Source of the DNA: Rhodospirillaceae bacterium
GTDB lineage: Bacteria; Pseudomonadota; Alphaproteobacteria; Rhodospirillales; Rhodospirillaceae
Direction of reading: 5' to 3'
NCBI GenBank assembly: GCA_002737725.1
Contig: NSIP01000003.1
Span: forward strand, 164,606 to 228,605
Length of the DNA: 64,000 nt
Positions 1 to 9,512 of this stretch are shown here, piece by piece. Within the stretch, counting starts at the first letter, position 1. The number at the start of each line of letters is the position of its first letter. Both the position numbers and the translations under genes were made by a program. The notes under the pieces were generated by a model, which saw only the letters and a program-made list of their open reading frames with translations, was not told the DNA's origin and searched no databases.

Positions 1-214
1 GGCCATCAGCTATCAAAGCCTGATCGGCTTTTCGCCCTGGATGGGCATGGAGGGCATCGATGGTCTCAACATGGGCCGTGGCACCGGCCACCGTGTCGTA
101 TCGGCCAAAGATTTACCGCCATACTTTCTCGAGTTGATGGAGAAATATCACGTCGATGTGCTGAACGATCCGATTGCAGCTATTGAGGGCAAGCTTGAGA
201 AGAAGCCGGGTTAG
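1..214 (+). CDS. C-terminal part of an unidentified protein
   Basis: A frame open from base 2 ends at TAG 212-214 and gives the last 70 residues of a protein whose start lies outside the window. The fragment has a Gly-rich stretch (GRGTGHRVV, about residues 26-34) and a charged tail ending KLEKKPG. I do not recognise the family, and too little remains to infer a function. Its stop codon overlaps by four bases the stop of the small gene on the other strand, so the two genes converge. That it is coding rests on the unbroken frame and the natural codon use. Confidence 0.55.
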   Translation, partial: AISYQSLIGFSPWMGMEGIDGLNMGRGTGHRVVSAKDLPPYFLELMEKYHVDVLNDPIAAIEGKLEKKPG

Positions 215-444
215 CGCAACGTCTCGCGCACTTTTTCAATCGTCTTCAGAACCAGCGTTGCGGCGCGCACATCAGCCGCGCCTAAATGCTTGGCTTTGAT
301 CTCGGCTTCAAAGCCCTTCAGCAACTCAAGTTTCATATCCAAGGGGCGCTTGCCTAAATAGGCGATCAGCCATTGCGATACGCCTTTAGGGTCGGGGCGC
401 TCGCGCGCCATATTCACCATCGTCGTGACAGGATCAGAGGCCAT
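211..444 (-). CDS. small hypothetical protein, 77 aa
   Basis: A 77-residue, mostly helical, charged soluble protein with no signal peptide, membrane segment or motif that I recognise. Its ATG (complement of 442-444) lies inside the last codons of the FemAB-like gene upstream; the 11-base overlap suggests translational coupling. It is therefore probably the last gene of a RidA, FemAB-like acyltransferase, small protein operon read leftwards. Function is unknown. The coupling, an intact frame and convergence with the neighbouring gene support it being real. Confidence 0.6.
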   Translation of the reverse strand: MASDPVTTMVNMARERPDPKGVSQWLIAYLGKRPLDMKLELLKGFEAEIKAKHLGAADVRAATLVLKTIEKVRETLR

Positions 445-1645
445 CTGTTTTGTCCTGTTGCTCTTTCTTAAATGGGCCCCAGTCTTCCAGCGCTTCGATA
501 CGCCGGGCTACGGCTTCGCGTTCTTCGTCGAGGAACCGAGCGACAGCGTCTTTGAATCTGGGGTCGGCAATCCAGTGGGCAGAGTAGGTGGCGCGTGGCA
601 AGTATCCGCGCTGAATTTTGTGCTGGCCTTGCGCGCCCGCTTCGACCCATTCCAATTTGTGTTCAATGGCGAAGTCGATAGCGCGGTAATAACAGCATTC
701 GAAATGCAAAAACGGGTAATCGACAATGCCGCCCCAGTTGCGCCCGAACAACGTATTTTCTCCGCGCAAGTTAATCGCGCCGCACACGGGCTTGTCTCCC
801 TCGAAACCCATAACCAGCAAAACCGCCTCGGGCATGCGCTGCGACAGCAGATCAAAAAATTCGCGCGTCAGATAGGCTTGGCCCCACTTCTTGTCCGACG
901 TTCCAACATAAAATTGATAGAACGCATCCCAGTGATGGGGTTTGATATCCGCACCCACCAAGGTCTCAATCCGCACGCCAAGACTATTGGCCTTCTCGCG
1001 TTCTTTGCGGATGTTCTTTCTTTTTCGAGACGACATCGCGCCCAAAAAATCATCGAAGCTGCCATAGCCTTCATTCTTCCAATGATACTGTTCGCCGATA
1101 CGGGGCAGAAAGCCTGCGTCCGTCATCAGTTTTTGTTCAGCTTCGGCCGAGAACGTTACATGCACCGACGACACGCGCCGCTGTTTGGCCAACTCGATCA
1201 TCGTCCCCATAAGCGCGGTTTGCAGCTCGACGCGGATGGTTTCATCCTGGTCGCTGCGCACCATTAATCTAGGTCCAGTGACGGGGGTGAACGGCACAGC
1301 GCATTGAAGTTTGGGATAGTAGCGCCCGCCCGCGCGCTGATAGGCATTTGCCCAGCCGTGGTCGAACACATACTCGCCGTAAGAATGGCTTTTCAAGTAC
1401 ATCGCCGTGCAGGCCAGAATTTTACCAGCGGCATCTTCAATAACGATGTGCTGCGGTTGCCACCCGTCCTCGGCGCAGACGGACTTGGAATCTTCTAACG
1501 CACTATAAAAATCGTGCCTTACAAAAGGGTTGGCATCCGGGCGGTCTTGCCCGGCGCAGGAATCCCACGCGCGCGCGTCCACTGCATTGATGCTGTTAAT
1601 GACTTTGGCCGTAAAAGTGTTGGCGCTTTGCCGCTCGTCGTTCAT
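434..1645 (-). CDS. GNAT/FemAB-like acyltransferase (COG3146, DUF482 family)
   Basis: About 403 residues, the usual size for the COG3146 'peptidogalycan biosynthesis / GNAT' family (Pfam FemAB_like, formerly DUF482). Family-like blocks are NPFVRHDFYSALEDS near the N-terminus, the SSRKRKNIRKERE basic stretch in the middle, and the C-terminal QGxHK-type block (GAQGQHKIQRGYLPR) followed by the YSAHWI segment. These proteins resemble aminoacyl transferases of cell-wall crosslinking, but the substrate is not established. I start at ATG 1645: the longer frame (to 1732) would run 80 bases into ridA, whereas 1645 leaves a 7-base gap after the ridA stop. Second gene of a ridA operon; its end overlaps the 77-aa gene. 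Confidence 0.82.
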   Translation of the reverse strand: MNDERQSANTFTAKVINSINAVDARAWDSCAGQDRPDANPFVRHDFYSALEDSKSVCAEDGWQPQHIVIEDAAGKILACTAMYLKSHSYGEYVFDHGWANAYQRAGGRYYPKLQCAVPFTPVTGPRLMVRSDQDETIRVELQTALMGTMIELAKQRRVSSVHVTFSAEAEQKLMTDAGFLPRIGEQYHWKNEGYGSFDDFLGAMSSRKRKNIRKEREKANSLGVRIETLVGADIKPHHWDAFYQFYVGTSDKKWGQAYLTREFFDLLSQRMPEAVLLVMGFEGDKPVCGAINLRGENTLFGRNWGGIVDYPFLHFECCYYRAIDFAIEHKLEWVEAGAQGQHKIQRGYLPRATYSAHWIADPRFKDAVARFLDEEREAVARRIEALEDWGPFKKEQQDKTDGL

Positions 1646-1652
1646 CGTGGGT

Positions 1653-2117
1653 TTACGCGAGCTCAAATACAGCTTCGACCTCAACCGCAGCATTGCGGGG
1701 CAGGGACGGTGCGCCCACGGCGGCTCGGGCATGGCGGCCAGCGTCGCCGAATACTTGCACCATCACATCGGACGCGCCGTTGATGACCTTCGGGTGCTCC
1801 CCAAACGCAGGCAAGCAGGCTACAAAGCCCGTCAGTTTTACAACACGCTTAACCTTATTTAAGTCGCCGCCGAGTGCTGTTTTGGCCTGTGCGATAATAT
1901 TAAGGGCACACAGCTTGGCCGCTTCGACACCCTGCTCAACCGACAGCGTATTTCCCACATGGCCCTCAAAAGCCACTTTGCCATCTTTCAAGGGCAGCTG
2001 GCCCGAGATGAACAGCAAATGGCCCGACCGCACGGCTGGCACATAGTTCGCGATGGGGTTGGCGGCGGTGGGCAGCACCAAACCTGCCTCGGTGAGGCGT
2101 TTCTCGACTGTTTCCAT
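1653..2117 (-). CDS. ridA: RidA/YjgF-family enamine/imine deaminase
   Basis: 154 residues, matching the longer RidA-like subgroup (COG0251). It shows the family fold signature FISGQLPLKDG in the first half, the SVEQGVEAAKLCALNIIAQ helix and the C-terminal R-A-A-V-G-A block (HARAAVGAPSLPRNAAVEVE); the Arg of this block binds the substrate carboxylate in known RidA proteins. RidA enzymes hydrolyse reactive enamines/imines released by PLP enzymes such as threonine dehydratase. ATG 2117 has a good ribosome site (AAGGAAA) eight bases upstream; a start at 2162 has none. Divergent from serA, 87 bases apart, so both promoters must lie in that gap. Confidence 0.88.
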   Translation of the reverse strand: METVEKRLTEAGLVLPTAANPIANYVPAVRSGHLLFISGQLPLKDGKVAFEGHVGNTLSVEQGVEAAKLCALNIIAQAKTALGGDLNKVKRVVKLTGFVACLPAFGEHPKVINGASDVMVQVFGDAGRHARAAVGAPSLPRNAAVEVEAVFELA

Positions 2118-2204
2118 GGCGATTTCCTTGGCTTGCGCGGGTCTTTCCTCAAGGCGCGACAATGTGCTACCCAGCGCCCTCCTTCAACAGGATTTAAGTG
2201 TCCT

Positions 2205-3458
2205 ATGGCCAAAGAAAAGCTTTCGCTGCCCAAGACCCGAATCAAGGTGTTGTTGCTGGAGAACATCAACAAAACCGCACTCGAGCTGTTTAAGCGCCAG
2301 GGCTATGGCTCGGTCGAGAATATGGCCGGCGCACTCGACGCCGATGAGCTGAAGGCCAAGCTCAAGCACGTTCACATTCTGGGAATCCGCTCGCGTACAA
2401 AGTTGACCAAGGATATCTTGTCGGCTGGTGAAAAATTGCTGGCGGTGGGCTGCTTTTGTATCGGCACCAATCAAGTCGATCTAAGGGCTGCCAAGCGCCT
2501 GGGCGTTCCGGTGTTCAATGCGCCATACTCCAATACAAGATCAGTCGCCGAATTGGTGCTGGCCGAGATCATCATGCTCAGCCGCGACATTCCGCGCAAA
2601 AGCTGGACCGCGCACGAGGGTGGCTGGGATAAGTCGCACAAAGGCAGCCGCGAAATTCGCGGCAAGGTGCTGGGCATTATCGGTTATGGCCACATTGGCA
2701 CGCAGTTGTCGATCATGGCCGAGGCCATGGGCATGAAGGTGCACTTCTACGATATCATTGAGCAGTTGGCGCTGGGCAATGCCCAAGTCTGTCGTTCACT
2801 TGATGATTTGCTAGCGATGTCGGATTTCGTCACGCTGCATGTGCCCGAGACGCCGCAAACTAAGAACATGATCAACGCCGCCCGCCTGAAGAAAATGAAA
2901 AAAGGCGCGCACTTTATCAATGCGTCGCGGGGCACGGTGGTGGAGATTGATGCCCTGGTAGAAGCCCTGAAATCGGGCCATATCGCAGGTGCGGCCATGG
3001 ACGTGTTCCCGAAAGAACCTGCCGACGGCGACGAGAAATTCAAAAGCCCGCTGCAAGGGTTAAAGAATGTGATTCTGACGCCGCATATCGGCGGCTCGAC
3101 CGAAGAAGCCCAGGCTAATATCGGTGCCGAAGTGGCCGAGAAGCTGGTGAAGTACTCGGACAACGGTTCAACCCTCGGCGCAGTCAACTTTGTGGAAGTG
3201 GCGTTGCCGCCGCAAAACGATGCCACGCGCTTTATGCACATTCACCGCGACGTGCCCGGCGTGTTGAGCAAAATCACCGATGTGTTTGCCCGCCGGAAGA
3301 TCAATATCGCTGGTCAATATCTGCGTACCGATGGCGATATTGGTTATGTGGTGACGGACGTCATGGGCCGGGTTGAAGTGGGCATGGGCATCCGTAAAGA
3401 CTTGGCAGCCATTGAGGGTACGGTCCGCACACGCTTTTTATACGAAGCGCCGAAGTAG
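2205..3458 (+). CDS. serA: D-3-phosphoglycerate dehydrogenase (SerA)
   Basis: 417 residues, the size of E. coli SerA. It oxidises 3-phosphoglycerate with NAD+ as the first step of serine synthesis in the cytoplasm. The D-2-hydroxyacid dehydrogenase layout is clear: N-terminal substrate domain, Rossmann motif GYGHIG (about residues 160-165), catalytic Arg in NASRGTVV, and the His of TPHIGGSTEEAQ. A C-terminal ACT domain (from about 345) gives feedback control by serine in this class. The frame is open far upstream to 1959, but that part is antisense to ridA; ATG 2205 with AGGA upstream matches the family start (MAKEKLSLPKTRIKVLL). Confidence 0.95.
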   Translation: MAKEKLSLPKTRIKVLLLENINKTALELFKRQGYGSVENMAGALDADELKAKLKHVHILGIRSRTKLTKDILSAGEKLLAVGCFCIGTNQVDLRAAKRLGVPVFNAPYSNTRSVAELVLAEIIMLSRDIPRKSWTAHEGGWDKSHKGSREIRGKVLGIIGYGHIGTQLSIMAEAMGMKVHFYDIIEQLALGNAQVCRSLDDLLAMSDFVTLHVPETPQTKNMINAARLKKMKKGAHFINASRGTVVEIDALVEALKSGHIAGAAMDVFPKEPADGDEKFKSPLQGLKNVILTPHIGGSTEEAQANIGAEVAEKLVKYSDNGSTLGAVNFVEVALPPQNDATRFMHIHRDVPGVLSKITDVFARRKINIAGQYLRTDGDIGYVVTDVMGRVEVGMGIRKDLAAIEGTVRTRFLYEAPK

Positions 3459-3556
3459 AGCGCGACTTCACCGAGCGCTTCTTCTGTACACGAGGGTAAC
3501 TCCCGGCCACCGCAACCCGCTGCTCTAGCGTCGTCCGTAGCTTTAGTGCTTACAAA

Positions 3557-3892
3557 TTAAAAGCTATATGGAGCAACCTTTCCGTTCGCAAAGTAAGCCG
3601 TGTGGACGTGCTGAGTGGACTTGTCGATGAAAGTAGCCTTTACAGTTGAAGTGCCGCTTCCAAACCGCTCGCGAACAATATGAAATGAGGCGGCCTCGGT
3701 GCATTCGTGCGTTGTTACGAGCTCCTGCTTTTTGATTATCCTGTTTTTGGAAGTAATATCGATCATCCCAGTCCAGGTGCCAATTTGTGTGCACCATAGC
3801 TGCATGACTTTTTCCATGTCGTCTGTATGCACAAGTGAATCCGTGCCCATCACTTGAATAAGAACAATGATGATCAATGGAATGCGACGCAT
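3557..3892 (-). CDS. hypothetical secreted protein, 111 aa
   Basis: 111 residues starting with a short basic n-region and a hydrophobic stretch (RRIPLIIIVLIQVM), which suggests Sec export, though the cleavage site is not obvious. The rest is a small beta-rich sequence with two Cys (in LWCTQ and HECTE) and a GTWTGMIDI segment. No family recognised. It stands alone between serA and a 263-base AT-richer gap (3893-4155) in which I see no gene. No strong ribosome site precedes the ATG. It is probably real, given the leader and intact frame, but this rests on sequence character only. Confidence 0.5.
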   Translation of the reverse strand: MRRIPLIIIVLIQVMGTDSLVHTDDMEKVMQLWCTQIGTWTGMIDITSKNRIIKKQELVTTHECTEAASFHIVRERFGSGTSTVKATFIDKSTQHVHTAYFANGKVAPYSF

Positions 3893-4155
3893 GAAGATGT
3901 TCTCGTCCTGGAATGATTTGCTCTGGGCGAGGGGGTGATGTTCGTCTCTAAAGCGAGTCGGTGATTTTCAGCTCGAAAAGATTACATAATGGTTTCGTCG
4001 AAAAATGAATGACCCTCGTCGGACCTGTCTAATCGTTAACATGGTCGATTTGATGCAATTGAGCCCCACTATTTGTAGCGTTTCAATACGCGAATGATTA
4101 CCGCCATCAACTGCACCGTGCGCACGTACTTTTTAGATGGGGTGCCGAAGTAAAC

Positions 4156-4575
4156 TTAAGCAGCACTTGCTTTGCGGCGTTGGGCTGGAAATAGCAGCAT
4201 AGCTGCCGTGTTTTCGCCTAGCACGGGGAACAACCGCCCCAATGTTTGCTTCCACTCCAAACCTGCCTCGATAATTTGGTCTTGCGTGAGGTGATACTCA
4301 GCCATGGTGGTGCGCCAATAGGCCGCCTTGGCTTTGCCGTACCAGGCATCGTCAATCACGACTGCCGTCGAAGCGCCCGGTGGCTTGAGTCTCACGGGTG
4401 TGCGCTTTCTGGCCGGGCTGCTGGGAATCAAGCGGCGCAAGAATTCAGAAAAAAAGTGATTAAGTTCCAGCGGTGGCTGATGTGTTTTTCCAAAACCCGA
4501 GACTTTCATCGGGTCAGAAATGGTGACTTGCGCGAGGGTGGCTGGAAGCGCTGAACTCATGGTCGCGTAGCCCAT
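4156..4575 (-). CDS. hypothetical protein downstream of nrdJ, 139 aa
   Basis: 139 residues (or 134 from the second ATG at 4560), soluble, with a basic Pro-rich middle (SSPARKRTPVRLKPPG) followed by a helical region with WYGKAKAAYWRTTMAEYHLT. No family recognised. The ATG comes three bases after the nrdJ stop, so it is almost certainly co-transcribed and perhaps translationally coupled with the ribonucleotide reductase. The position hints at a link to nucleotide reduction, but nothing in the sequence proves it. Confidence 0.55.
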   Translation of the reverse strand: MGYATMSSALPATLAQVTISDPMKVSGFGKTHQPPLELNHFFSEFLRRLIPSSPARKRTPVRLKPPGASTAVVIDDAWYGKAKAAYWRTTMAEYHLTQDQIIEAGLEWKQTLGRLFPVLGENTAAMLLFPAQRRKASAA

Positions 4576-4578
4576 CCA

Positions 4579-7500
4579 TTACGAGCAGCCTGTGGTGCCG
4601 CCGCAGGTTTCGCACTTCAAGCATGTCCCGTTGCGCACTAGCGTGAAATTGCCGCACTCGGGGCAGTTATCGCCCTCGTAGCCTTTGATGCGCGCAGCAT
4701 GCAGCGATGATGTGCGCGACTGTGTGACTTCCGTTACGCGTACGTGTGTCTCGAATTTCTCGGCGACCGAACCCATGACCGGGCTCATGCCGGCCATGGC
4801 CGTGGGGCTGGCTTGTGTCGGGACACTTGAACCAGAACTGCTCACGCCGCCGCTGATGCCATTGGCAAGTCCAGCGCCACTGTTGTTGTTACGAGGGGCT
4901 GGCTTGAGGAAGTACAGATTGCTCGAGCGGATGTAACCTGACGAAACGGTTTTCTCGGCAATTTGTAGCAGCTTCTCGGCTTCCTCTCCTTCGCCCATGG
5001 CGTCCGGCAGAATGTCGTGCGGCTCGACGTGCGCCAAATCATGACGACCGAGGTAAGACACCGCCAGTTCGCGGAATAGATAATCTAAAATCGACGTGGC
5101 CATTTTGATCGACGCATTACCTTCAACCGCGCCCGCAGGCTCGAAGCGCGTAAAGGTAAAGGCGTCCACGTATTCTTCCAACGGCACGCCGTATTGCAGG
5201 CCAATGGAAATGGCGATGGCGAAGTTATTCATCAGGCTGCGGAAGGCCGCACCCTCTTTGTGCATGTCGATGAAGATTTCGCCTAAATGCCCGTCTTCGT
5301 ACTCGCCCGTGCGCACATAAACCTTGTGCCCACCAACGCTGGCCTTTTGCGTATAGCCCTTGCGACGCGGAGGAAGTTTCTGGCGCTCACGCTGAACGAC
5401 GCGCTCGATGATCCGCTCGGCAATGACCTCGGTGCGGGCTTGGGGTGGTTGCTGAATAATGGTTTCGATGACATCGTCGTCTTCGGCCAATTCAGCGTCT
5501 TCAAATAGTGCAGCAAGTGGCTGTGAGAGCTTCGAGCCATCGCGATACAGCGCGTTGGCCTTGAGCCCTAATTTCCACGACATTAAATAGGCGCGCGTGC
5601 AGTCTTCAATCGTGGCATTATGCGGCATATTGATCGTCTTCGAGATCGCGCCCGACACGAAAGGCTGAACAGCCGCCAGCATCAAGATATGGCTGTCCAC
5701 CGACAGCGCGCGCGTGCCTGTGCGCCCGCAAGGGCTAGCGCAATCGAACACGGCAATATGCTCAGGCTTCAGGTGCGGGGCACCTTCCAGCGTCATGGCC
5801 CCGCAAATGTAAGCATTGGCTGCGTCAATGTCGGCGCGCTTGAAGCCCAAGGCTTCGAGCATATTAAAGCCCACATTATCTAATTGATCGTCAGAGAAAC
5901 CCAAGGTGTCTTGGCAAAACTCATCGCCCAGCACATAGCGGTTGAACACGAACTTGATGTCGTAGGCACCTTCCAGTGCATCTTCGATTTTCTGCAGTGC
6001 TTCTTCGTCAAAGCCACGGTCGTGCAACGTCTCAGGGTTGATCTTGGGTGCACCATCCATCGACGCGGTGCCGGTGGCGTATTTTTCGATATCAGCGATC
6101 TCAGCATCGTTATAACCTAGCGTCTTCAGCGCCAATGGAACCGTGCGGTTGATGATTTTGAAGTAGCCGCCACCCGCCAGCTTCTTGAACTTCACCAGGG
6201 CATAGTCGGGCTCAACGCCGGTGGTATCGCAATCCATCACCAAGCCGATGGTGCCCGTCGGTGCAATCACGCTGACTTGGGCATTGCGAAAGCCGCTGGC
6301 CGCACCCAGATCCAAGGCCCGGTCCCATGCCAACTTGGCAGCAGTGATCAGCGCCGTGTCGGGGCAGTCGGCAGCATTCAGCGGCGTTGGCTTGGTGCTA
6401 AGAGACTCGAAGCCCGAGTGATGGCCATAGGCCGCTCGGCGATGATTGCGCACGACACGCAACATATCGTCGCGATTGGGCGCAAATCCTGGGAACGCAC
6501 CATGTTTCTCGGCCATCTCGGCAGAGGCGGCATAGGAAGTGCCCGTCATCAGGGATGTGATCGCGCCTGCAATGGCGCGACCTTCGTTGCTGTCATAGCC
6601 ATGCCCATTGGCCATCAGCAGACCGCCCAGGTTTGCATAGCCCAGTCCCAAGGTGCGGTATTTGTAAGAGAGCTCGGCGATCTCTTTGGATGGGAATTGC
6701 GCCATCAAGACCGAGATTTCCAACACGATGGTCCACAGCCGCGTGGCGTGTTCGAAGCCTTCAACATCGAAGCTGCAATCACTTTTGCGGAACGTCAGTA
6801 AATTCAGCGAGGCCAGATTGCACGCGGTGTTGTCGAGAAACATGTACTCCGAGCACGGGTTCGACGCATTGATGCGCCCCGACTTCGGGCAGGTATGCCA
6901 ATCGTTGATCGTGGAATCAAACTGCAAGCCGGGGTCGGCACATTGCCACGCGGCTTCCCCAATACGATCCCACAGGGCTTTGGCTTTGATGATCTTGGCA
7001 ATCTTGCCATCGTTGCGATTGACCAAGGGCCACGATTCATCACGCTCGACAGCTGCGAGGAACTTGTCAGTCACGCGCACTGTGTTATTCGAGTTCTGGC
7101 CCGAGACGGTTGCATAGGCCTCAGAGTCCCAATCGGTGGTCATAACCGGGAAATCCACGGCCGCTTTGCCCTGGCGCGCAAACTGAATGGCGCGGCGGAC
7201 GGAATTCTCGGGTATCATCGCCACCCGTGCGGCCTTCACTTCGCGCCGCAGCTTGGTGTTGGTCTTGGGATCGAAGCGTTGCTCGTTGTCGACGCCATCC
7301 CAATTTTTGCAAGCATTGATGATGGCGTTGAGGTGGCGGTTGGCCAATCGCGAGCCTGCAACCATGGCAGCGACTTTTTGCTCCTCGCGGACTTTCCAAT
7401 CCACAAAGGCTTCAATATCGGGGTGGTCGGCGTTGAGAATGACCATCTTGGCCGCGCGTCGCGTGGTTCCGCCAGACTTAATGGCGCCCGCCGCTCGGTC

Positions 7501-8283
7501 GCCAATTTTCAAAAAACTCATGAGGCCCGACGATGTGCCGCCACCAGACAATTTCTCACCTTCGCCGCGTAAAGAAGAGAAGTTGGTGCCTGTCCCCGAG
7601 CCGTATTTGAACAGCCGCGCTTCGCGCACCCAAAGGTCCATAATTCCGCCTTCGTTTACCAAGTCGTCGGCGATGGATTGGATAAAGCACGCATGAGGTT
7701 GCGGATGCTCGTAGGCACCTTTGGAGGCGGTGAGTTTGCCCGTACGGTAATCGACGTAGTGGTGGCCTTGTGAAGGGCCTTCGATGCCATAGGCCCAATG
7801 CAAGCCGGTGTTGAACCATTGCGGCGAGTTGGGCGCGGCCATCTGCATGGCCAGCATGAATCGAAGCTCATCGTAAAACGCGCGTGCATCCGAATCAGAA
7901 TCGAAGAAGCCTGCGTTCCATCCCCAGTAGGTCCAGGTTCCCGCCATGCGGTCGAAGACCTGGCGGGCATCGTGCTCGCCGGTGGTGCGGTCTGCCTCGG
8001 GAAGGGAAGCGAGTTCTTTAAGGTTAGCAGCGTGCCGCCATAGAAAGTCGGGCACGTCGTCTTCGGCAATGGGCATCAGGCGCGCAGGGACGCCCGAGCG
8101 GCGAAAGTACTTCTGTGCCAGCACGTCGCTGGCTACTTGCGACCAATGATCGGGAACCGTGACGTTTTCCTGCCTGAAAACTTTGGTGCCGTCGGGATTA
8201 GAGATCTCGCTAGCGACGGTACGAAACGTCATTTTATCGTAGGGAGAGCAGCCTTCGATCGTGAACCGCCTGGGGATACGCAT
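4579..8283 (-). CDS. nrdJ: adenosylcobalamin-dependent (class II) ribonucleoside-diphosphate reductase
   Basis: 1234 residues. It makes deoxyribonucleotides using a B12-derived thiyl radical, without oxygen or a second subunit. Support: the NPCSE active-site signature (about residue 480), repeated Gly-rich barrel segments such as [21 protein letters not shown] and the ASPCGRTG region, and a C-terminal Cys-rich tail (CPECGNF ... [14 protein letters not shown]) that supplies the redox thiols and a zinc-like knuckle. The start is ATG 8283, with GGAAAGG eight bases upstream and the expected N-terminus [11 protein letters not shown]; the frame extends to 8349 without a better site. I see no NrdR box or cobalamin riboswitch in the 379 bases upstream. 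Confidence 0.95.
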   Translation of the reverse strand: MRIPRRFTIEGCSPYDKMTFRTVASEISNPDGTKVFRQENVTVPDHWSQVASDVLAQKYFRRSGVPARLMPIAEDDVPDFLWRHAANLKELASLPEADRTTGEHDARQVFDRMAGTWTYWGWNAGFFDSDSDARAFYDELRFMLAMQMAAPNSPQWFNTGLHWAYGIEGPSQGHHYVDYRTGKLTASKGAYEHPQPHACFIQSIADDLVNEGGIMDLWVREARLFKYGSGTGTNFSSLRGEGEKLSGGGTSSGLMSFLKIGDRAAGAIKSGGTTRRAAKMVILNADHPDIEAFVDWKVREEQKVAAMVAGSRLANRHLNAIINACKNWDGVDNEQRFDPKTNTKLRREVKAARVAMIPENSVRRAIQFARQGKAAVDFPVMTTDWDSEAYATVSGQNSNNTVRVTDKFLAAVERDESWPLVNRNDGKIAKIIKAKALWDRIGEAAWQCADPGLQFDSTINDWHTCPKSGRINASNPCSEYMFLDNTACNLASLNLLTFRKSDCSFDVEGFEHATRLWTIVLEISVLMAQFPSKEIAELSYKYRTLGLGYANLGGLLMANGHGYDSNEGRAIAGAITSLMTGTSYAASAEMAEKHGAFPGFAPNRDDMLRVVRNHRRAAYGHHSGFESLSTKPTPLNAADCPDTALITAAKLAWDRALDLGAASGFRNAQVSVIAPTGTIGLVMDCDTTGVEPDYALVKFKKLAGGGYFKIINRTVPLALKTLGYNDAEIADIEKYATGTASMDGAPKINPETLHDRGFDEEALQKIEDALEGAYDIKFVFNRYVLGDEFCQDTLGFSDDQLDNVGFNMLEALGFKRADIDAANAYICGAMTLEGAPHLKPEHIAVFDCASPCGRTGTRALSVDSHILMLAAVQPFVSGAISKTINMPHNATIEDCTRAYLMSWKLGLKANALYRDGSKLSQPLAALFEDAELAEDDDVIETIIQQPPQARTEVIAERIIERVVQRERQKLPPRRKGYTQKASVGGHKVYVRTGEYEDGHLGEIFIDMHKEGAAFRSLMNNFAIAISIGLQYGVPLEEYVDAFTFTRFEPAGAVEGNASIKMATSILDYLFRELAVSYLGRHDLAHVEPHDILPDAMGEGEEAEKLLQIAEKTVSSGYIRSSNLYFLKPAPRNNNSGAGLANGISGGVSSSGSSVPTQASPTAMAGMSPVMGSVAEKFETHVRVTEVTQSRTSSLHAARIKGYEGDNCPECGNFTLVRNGTCLKCETCGGTTGCS

Positions 8284-8662
8284 GACCAACCTTTCCGAAT
8301 CCGGTTTGGGTGAGTTGAGGGGCAGAGTCCCAAGCGCCCAGCGCGCCATCTTCGGCTGCGGCTATAAGCGGCTCCCAACTTCTGCCTTCCCCTCGGCCCT
8401 CTTTCGTCTGGCCCGATTCTGTTAAAGCCTTGCCCGGACGCAAAAAACTCTATGTAAAGTGCCCCTGCCTTTCAATAGATTTTGTGGGTCTGGGCTGTGC
8501 ATAACCCAACATATTGGGGGTTGACTGGAAAAGGCGTAAGATATGCCGGCTCAGGCCTCCGCGACCATTGCCTGGACGGTCTGGTCAAAAACCGACATAT
8601 TGCTGAACCGATTTCAGCCATTTTTCGCGGTTAACGTGGGTTAGCTTAAGGGATTGTTGGAT
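8284..8662. promoter_or_regulatory. divergent intergenic region, nrdJ / NDUFA12 gene
   Basis: This 379-base gap must hold both divergent promoters. The most visible structure is an imperfect inverted repeat at 8503-8522 (AACCC...CCAA... against TTGGG...GTT), just before TTGACT at 8521-8526. No -10 at good spacing follows TTGACT, so I do not call a promoter there. The sequence does not match the NrdR box consensus. AAGGGA at 8648-8653 is the ribosome site for the NDUFA12-like gene. No open frame in the gap looks coding. Confidence 0.35.
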
Positions 8663-9013
8663 ATGAGCTTAGGAACGTGGCTCCACACCAAATTTCGCGG
8701 CCAAAAGGTCGGCGAGGATAACTACGGGAATACCTATTACCGTGGAAAACGCATCCGGGCCGGTATCCGCGAAGAGCGCTGGGTGATGTACAAGGGTGAA
8801 CCTGAAGCCTCCAAAGTTCCGGCGGAGTGGCATGCCTGGCTGCATCACACGACCGATACGCCGATCACGACGCCAACCCACGCGTGGGAAAAGCCTCATC
8901 TGCCAAATCTGACGGGCACAGCCCAAGCCTATTTGCCACCTGGCCATGATCAGCGTGGCGGTCAGCGCGCCAAAGCTGGCGGCGATTATGTCGCCTGGAC
9001 GCCCGATGCATAG
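8663..9013 (+). CDS. NADH:ubiquinone oxidoreductase accessory subunit, NDUFA12 (B17.2) family
   Basis: 116 residues. Homologue of the mitochondrial complex I accessory subunit NDUFA12, which alphaproteobacteria also carry; it sits on the peripheral arm of the enzyme. The family pattern is clear: GTWLHTKFRGQKVGEDNYGNTYYR at the N-terminus shows conserved G-N-x-Y-Y-R, followed by RWVMYKG and EWHAWLHH, then W-x-K-PHLPNLTGT. Start ATG 8663, nine bases after AAGGGA; two in-frame TTG codons upstream are unlikely. The last codons overlap the next gene by eight bases (ATGCATAG), so an mlaD-like partner is translated from the same message. Confidence 0.9.
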   Translation: MSLGTWLHTKFRGQKVGEDNYGNTYYRGKRIRAGIREERWVMYKGEPEASKVPAEWHAWLHHTTDTPITTPTHAWEKPHLPNLTGTAQAYLPPGHDQRGGQRAKAGGDYVAWTPDA

Positions 9014-9512
9014 GGTCGAGAACCGAGAGAAACTCGTCGGCGTTATTGCTTTGTACGTGGGGGTCTTGGTCTTGACGCTTACGGCGCTTGGCAATCGTCA
9101 GGAGAGCCAAGACGAAGTGGCCGCCGCAACCTACACCGCTGAATTTAAGCGCGCGGACGGCTTACATCAGGGGGCGCCCGTGCGTTTGGCGGGCGTCAAC
9201 ATTGGTCGTGTGGGTGATGTGCGTTTGGACCAGCGCTACCAAGCCATTATGACGTTGATCTTGAATCAAAACATACCGTTACCCGATGACACTGCCGCCA
9301 TTATCGAAACCGATGGCGTATTTGGCTCGAAGTACATCGAGCTCCAGCCCGGCGGCAGTGAAGATTTGCTCGAGTCCGGTGGACGCATCGCCTACACGCA
9401 GGACTCGGTGATTATCGAAGAACTGATCAGCAAGATCGTCCAGCAGGCCAAGGCCGCGGCCAAGGCGTCGGATAAAGCCAAGGCCGAGACACAGAACGAG
9501 AATCCTTCATGA
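9006..9512 (+). CDS. MCE-domain protein, MlaD-like (first of a tandem pair)
   Basis: 168 residues: a short N-terminal basic segment, one membrane anchor (LVGVIALYVGVLVLTLTAL, about residues 9-27), then a single MCE domain (about 39-115) with ADGLHQGAPVRLAGVNIGRVGDV, and a C-terminal Ala/Lys helix. MlaD proteins form periplasmic hexameric rings that carry phospholipids between outer and inner membrane with the MlaFEB transporter. The start overlaps the NDUFA12 stop by eight bases and its stop overlaps the next ATG (ATGA). It diverges clearly from the second copy and so may form a mixed ring or serve another complex. No mlaE or mlaF is in the window. Confidence 0.85.
   Translation: MHRVENREKLVGVIALYVGVLVLTLTALGNRQESQDEVAAATYTAEFKRADGLHQGAPVRLAGVNIGRVGDVRLDQRYQAIMTLILNQNIPLPDDTAAIIETDGVFGSKYIELQPGGSEDLLESGGRIAYTQDSVIIEELISKIVQQAKAAAKASDKAKAETQNENPS

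Noticed and set aside
425..1267. Long open frame on the plus strand antisense to the FemAB-like gene
   Set aside because: The minus-strand frame has clear family blocks and operon spacing; the plus frame has no recognisable protein character.
8284..8662. Cobalamin riboswitch or NrdR box controlling nrdJ
   Set aside because: No B12-box-like sequence and no pair of NrdR boxes; only an imperfect palindrome at 8503-8522.
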